Source: Chloroflexia bacterium
GTDB taxonomy: Bacteria > Chloroflexota > Chloroflexia > Thermomicrobiales > UBA6265
Assembly: GCA_013698495.1 (NCBI GenBank)
Contig: JACCUV010000016.1
Coordinates: 1 to 7,972, forward strand
Direction of reading: 5' to 3'
DNA length: 7,972 bases
Both the position numbers and the translations under genes were made by a program. Each line of letters starts with the position of its first letter. The first letter of the stretch is position 1. The notes beneath the pieces were generated by a model. It did no database searches and was not told where the DNA came from. It was given only the letters and a program-made list of their open reading frames with translations. Shown here piece by piece: positions 6,254-7,972 of the stretch.

Positions 6254-6772
6254 TCAGGACCGGTTCTTCTGCAGCAACCCGACACTGTAAAACTCGTACG
6301 ATGCTGCCGCGTCTGGCACATCGACAAGATGCACCGTGAACCGACAAGGAACACCGTGATCCGGGTAATTGTCGGCGAAGAACGACGAGTACGCTTCCGC
6401 GTACTCCTTGCGCAGGCGGGATTGCTCGGCGCCGTACCCGGCGGGATCGCTCAATGGACTGGGGTGTTTGGGCTGGCAGCCGAACGCATGAACTTCGATG
6501 AAGTCGATCTCGGCCAGCGACTCGCAGAGACCGGCATCTTGCAGCCACCGCTCCCATGCTTGAAAGACGAGCGGAATTTCCTTGAGCGGTTCCATCGTGA
6601 CCAGTTCATCGAGACCGAGTACACCCTTGGCCGAGTGACCGCCCGTCAGACCCGCGAAATACACCTTCAGGTCACCATCGCCCTGCTCCTCCGTGACCAG
6701 CGCCGAAAGCACCGGCCGCTCTCCAGTGTAGTAGTACGTCAGCTTCCCGCGTTTCTTGACCTGAAATGTCAT
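6254..6772 (-). CDS. Conserved-looking hypothetical protein, 172 residues
   Basis: I do not recognise the family. The protein starts MTFQVKKRGKLTYYYTGERP, which reads as paired beta strands. The middle (about 50-85) is amphipathic, with ELVTMEPLKEIPLVFQAWERWL resembling a helix. A stretch IDFIEVHAFGCQPKH (about 89-103) holds Cys and His residues that could be functional. A long Glu/Tyr/Arg helix follows (LRKEYAEAYSSFFADNYPDH) and then a last strand, RFTVHLVDV. There is no signal peptide or membrane segment. The ATG at 6772 has GGGGAAAGG about 8 nt upstream, a good site. It is flanked by gaps of 48 bp on both sides, between the adenylyltransferase-like gene and ppa, so it is probably cotranscribed with them. 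No known motif identifies a function. Confidence 0.8.
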   Translation of the reverse strand: MTFQVKKRGKLTYYYTGERPVLSALVTEEQGDGDLKVYFAGLTGGHSAKGVLGLDELVTMEPLKEIPLVFQAWERWLQDAGLCESLAEIDFIEVHAFGCQPKHPSPLSDPAGYGAEQSRLRKEYAEAYSSFFADNYPDHGVPCRFTVHLVDVPDAAASYEFYSVGLLQKNRS

Positions 6773-6820
6773 GAATTGAACCTTTCCCCAACGGTTGCGC
6801 CAACGATCAACGCGCGCGGG

Positions 6821-7732
6821 TCACGAGCGCGTCGGCGTCTCCGCCACTGTACGGCGAATCCAGTCGCGAACGTGACCTTCGGCTCGCTCTGGATACGTGT
6901 AGCCGAGCCTGTCAGCCACGCCTTGCGCGACTCTCGAAAACAGATCCATTGTCGTCGCCAGATCGTCCACAAGATGTTCGATGGTCGCGGCGCCGTAGGT
7001 GGCGTGGAGGGATCGGACCTCGTCCTGATCGCCCCACTCCTCAAAAAACCGGAACCCGTGCCACGTGTCGACATCCGACCTGTCCAGACGCGCGCGCCAT
7101 TCGATCGCGACGAGCAGATTGCCCTTCATCGAGTTGTCGAGACCACGCCGCGCAACGAGCAGCTCACCGCGCAGCGCCTTCTTGGTGGTCCACATCGCGT
7201 GATACCAGAAGTCGATGACGACGTTGGTGAATGGGGTTTCGTCGGGAGGCGTCCATGCCGTCGCCGTCGCCGGCGTCGCGGATGCGCCTTCGAGCGACGT
7301 CAGTCGACCACACGGATCGTAGAGGATCCGGTACCCGCGGGAAACCACCGGACGAATCACATCGACAACTGGTCCAGGCACGGCAAAGTCGAGGTCGAGC
7401 AAGCTGGTGGGAACCACCGAGAAATCGACATCGAGCATCGGATCGAAAACCGCCCGGCGCTCGCGCCATCCACCGAGCGCGGTTTGCTCGATGAACGACA
7501 TCACCACCGGCCCGATCTCCGACAACCAGTCGTCGGCATCGATCAACCTGGCCGGCTCGTCGGCAAACAGCACGATGTCGAGGTCGGAAAACTCGTCGGC
7601 GGGAAGGTCGGCGCGGGCCCTGGAGCCGACGACCAACACGGCATGGACATCGGGACGGGTTGGCGCCCACGCGAGGACGCTGCCCTCGACGTCGCCATAG
7701 GCGCCATCATGATCGCTCATCGTGGCCGTCAT
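6821..7732 (-). CDS. ANT(6)/AadK-like aminoglycoside 6-adenylyltransferase family protein
   Basis: This family transfers AMP from ATP to streptomycin in characterised members; chromosomal relatives may have other substrates. The 303-residue product has the nucleotidyltransferase core VVGSRAR at 34-40, then FSDLDIVLF at 48-56, giving the metal-binding pair D50 and D52. VDF with D103 supplies the probable third acidic residue. IDADDWLSEIG (64-74) and GWRERRAVFDPMLDVDFSVVP (88-108) follow the ANT(6) order. The C-terminal helical domain contains FWYHAMWTTKKALRGELLVA and LDNSMKGNLL (about 175-207), also ANT(6)-like. The ATG at 7732 overlaps the TGA of the upstream isomerase-like gene (ATGA), so translation is probably coupled; an alternative ATG at 7720 has no ribosome site. 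Family membership is strong. Actual streptomycin modification is not shown by sequence. Confidence 0.88.
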   Translation of the reverse strand: MTATMSDHDGAYGDVEGSVLAWAPTRPDVHAVLVVGSRARADLPADEFSDLDIVLFADEPARLIDADDWLSEIGPVVMSFIEQTALGGWRERRAVFDPMLDVDFSVVPTSLLDLDFAVPGPVVDVIRPVVSRGYRILYDPCGRLTSLEGASATPATATAWTPPDETPFTNVVIDFWYHAMWTTKKALRGELLVARRGLDNSMKGNLLVAIEWRARLDRSDVDTWHGFRFFEEWGDQDEVRSLHATYGAATIEHLVDDLATTMDLFSRVAQGVADRLGYTYPERAEGHVRDWIRRTVAETPTRS

Positions 7733-7972
7733 GCGTCGTCCAGATAGAGCCCGGCTTCGTTCGTCAGCGCACGGGTTGATGCAGCGCTGGCTCGCGTTGC
7801 GGGTTCATGTTCACCGTCGTCGGTGTAGTGAGTTTCAAGCGACAAAACGCCTTGGTAGCGATCGCGCACCAGCGCCTCGAATTGCCCGGCGTAGTCGATT
7901 GCGCCATCGCCGATTCGCGTAAATGCCGTGCCAACCGCAATCGATACCGGGTCCTTGAGGTGAATGTGGTGA
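7729..7972 (-). CDS. Sugar phosphate isomerase/epimerase-like TIM-barrel protein, C-terminal fragment
   Basis: The frame enters from the right edge and ends at TGA 7729-7731, giving 80 residues plus a partial codon. It reads HHIHLKDP, then IGDGAIDYAGQFEALVRDRYQGVLSLETHY, and ends EPATRASAASTRALTNEAGLYLDDA. In xylose-isomerase-like TIM barrels the last strands carry HxHxKD, then G.G.IDY and a strand ending in E with a following H; here these metal-binding residues are the HIHLKD histidine and the Glu of LSLETHY. Members isomerise or epimerise sugars or their acids, and the substrate cannot be read from this part. It overlaps the next gene by 4 bp, placing it upstream in the same transcript. 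The N-terminal portion is outside the window. Confidence 0.88.
   Translation of the reverse strand, partial: HHIHLKDPVSIAVGTAFTRIGDGAIDYAGQFEALVRDRYQGVLSLETHYTDDGEHEPATRASAASTRALTNEAGLYLDDA

Noticed and set aside
6062..7747. 561-codon plus-strand open frame running opposite ppa, the unknown gene and the ANT(6)-like gene
   Set aside because: It covers three real genes and their gaps antisense, is rich in Arg/His/Val with no domain pattern, and has no ribosome site of note.

Overview
This is a GC-rich bacterial chromosomal window (roughly 60% GC by eye) with ten recognisable protein genes. I see no tRNA, rRNA, insertion sequence or CRISPR array. The gene content (Lon, a long-form LOG protein, family I pyrophosphatase, a short DUF1684 protein, an ANT(6)-type adenylyltransferase, a TIM-barrel sugar isomerase) and the style of the proteins recall a Chloroflexota/Thermomicrobia-like or actinobacterium-like organism. 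That placement is an impression, not a proof.

Left part (1-2984, minus strand): a Lon protease gene enters from the left edge. Its N-terminal and AAA+ domains are intact up to an in-frame TAA at 60-62, after which Lon-like sequence continues in the same frame to the window edge. It is therefore either a nonsense-mutated lon or a sequence error. Its leader carries an inverted repeat resembling a HspR (HAIR) operator, and a good -10 hexamer lies further upstream. Next is a LOG-family phosphoribohydrolase gene followed by a terminator-like hairpin. A 170-bp intergenic region with a perfect 10-bp inverted repeat separates it from a plus-strand gene.

Middle part (2985-4967): a plus-strand lipoprotein gene converges, with only 3 bp between stops, on a minus-strand 156-residue ORF. 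That ORF looks like the N-terminal beta domain of a larger GH38-like glycosidase cut off at the point where the catalytic domain should begin. A 291-bp gap without a gene follows, then a plus-strand hypothetical gene with a clear downstream bidirectional terminator hairpin.

Right part (4968-7972, minus strand): five genes point the same way. In transcription order they are a sugar isomerase/epimerase-like TIM-barrel protein (C-terminal part only), an ANT(6)-like nucleotidyltransferase overlapping it by 4 bp (ATGA), an unrecognised 172-residue protein, inorganic pyrophosphatase, and a DUF1684 protein. The first four are tightly spaced and probably cotranscribed. The DUF1684 gene has its own promoter candidate (TTGCTC-N17-TATACT) embedded in two nested perfect inverted repeats, so it is likely regulated separately. 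No complete new defence or mobile system is evident. The most notable points are the lon stop codon, the possible glycosidase remnant, the palindromic promoter at 5573-5624, and the coupling of an adenylyltransferase to a sugar isomerase.
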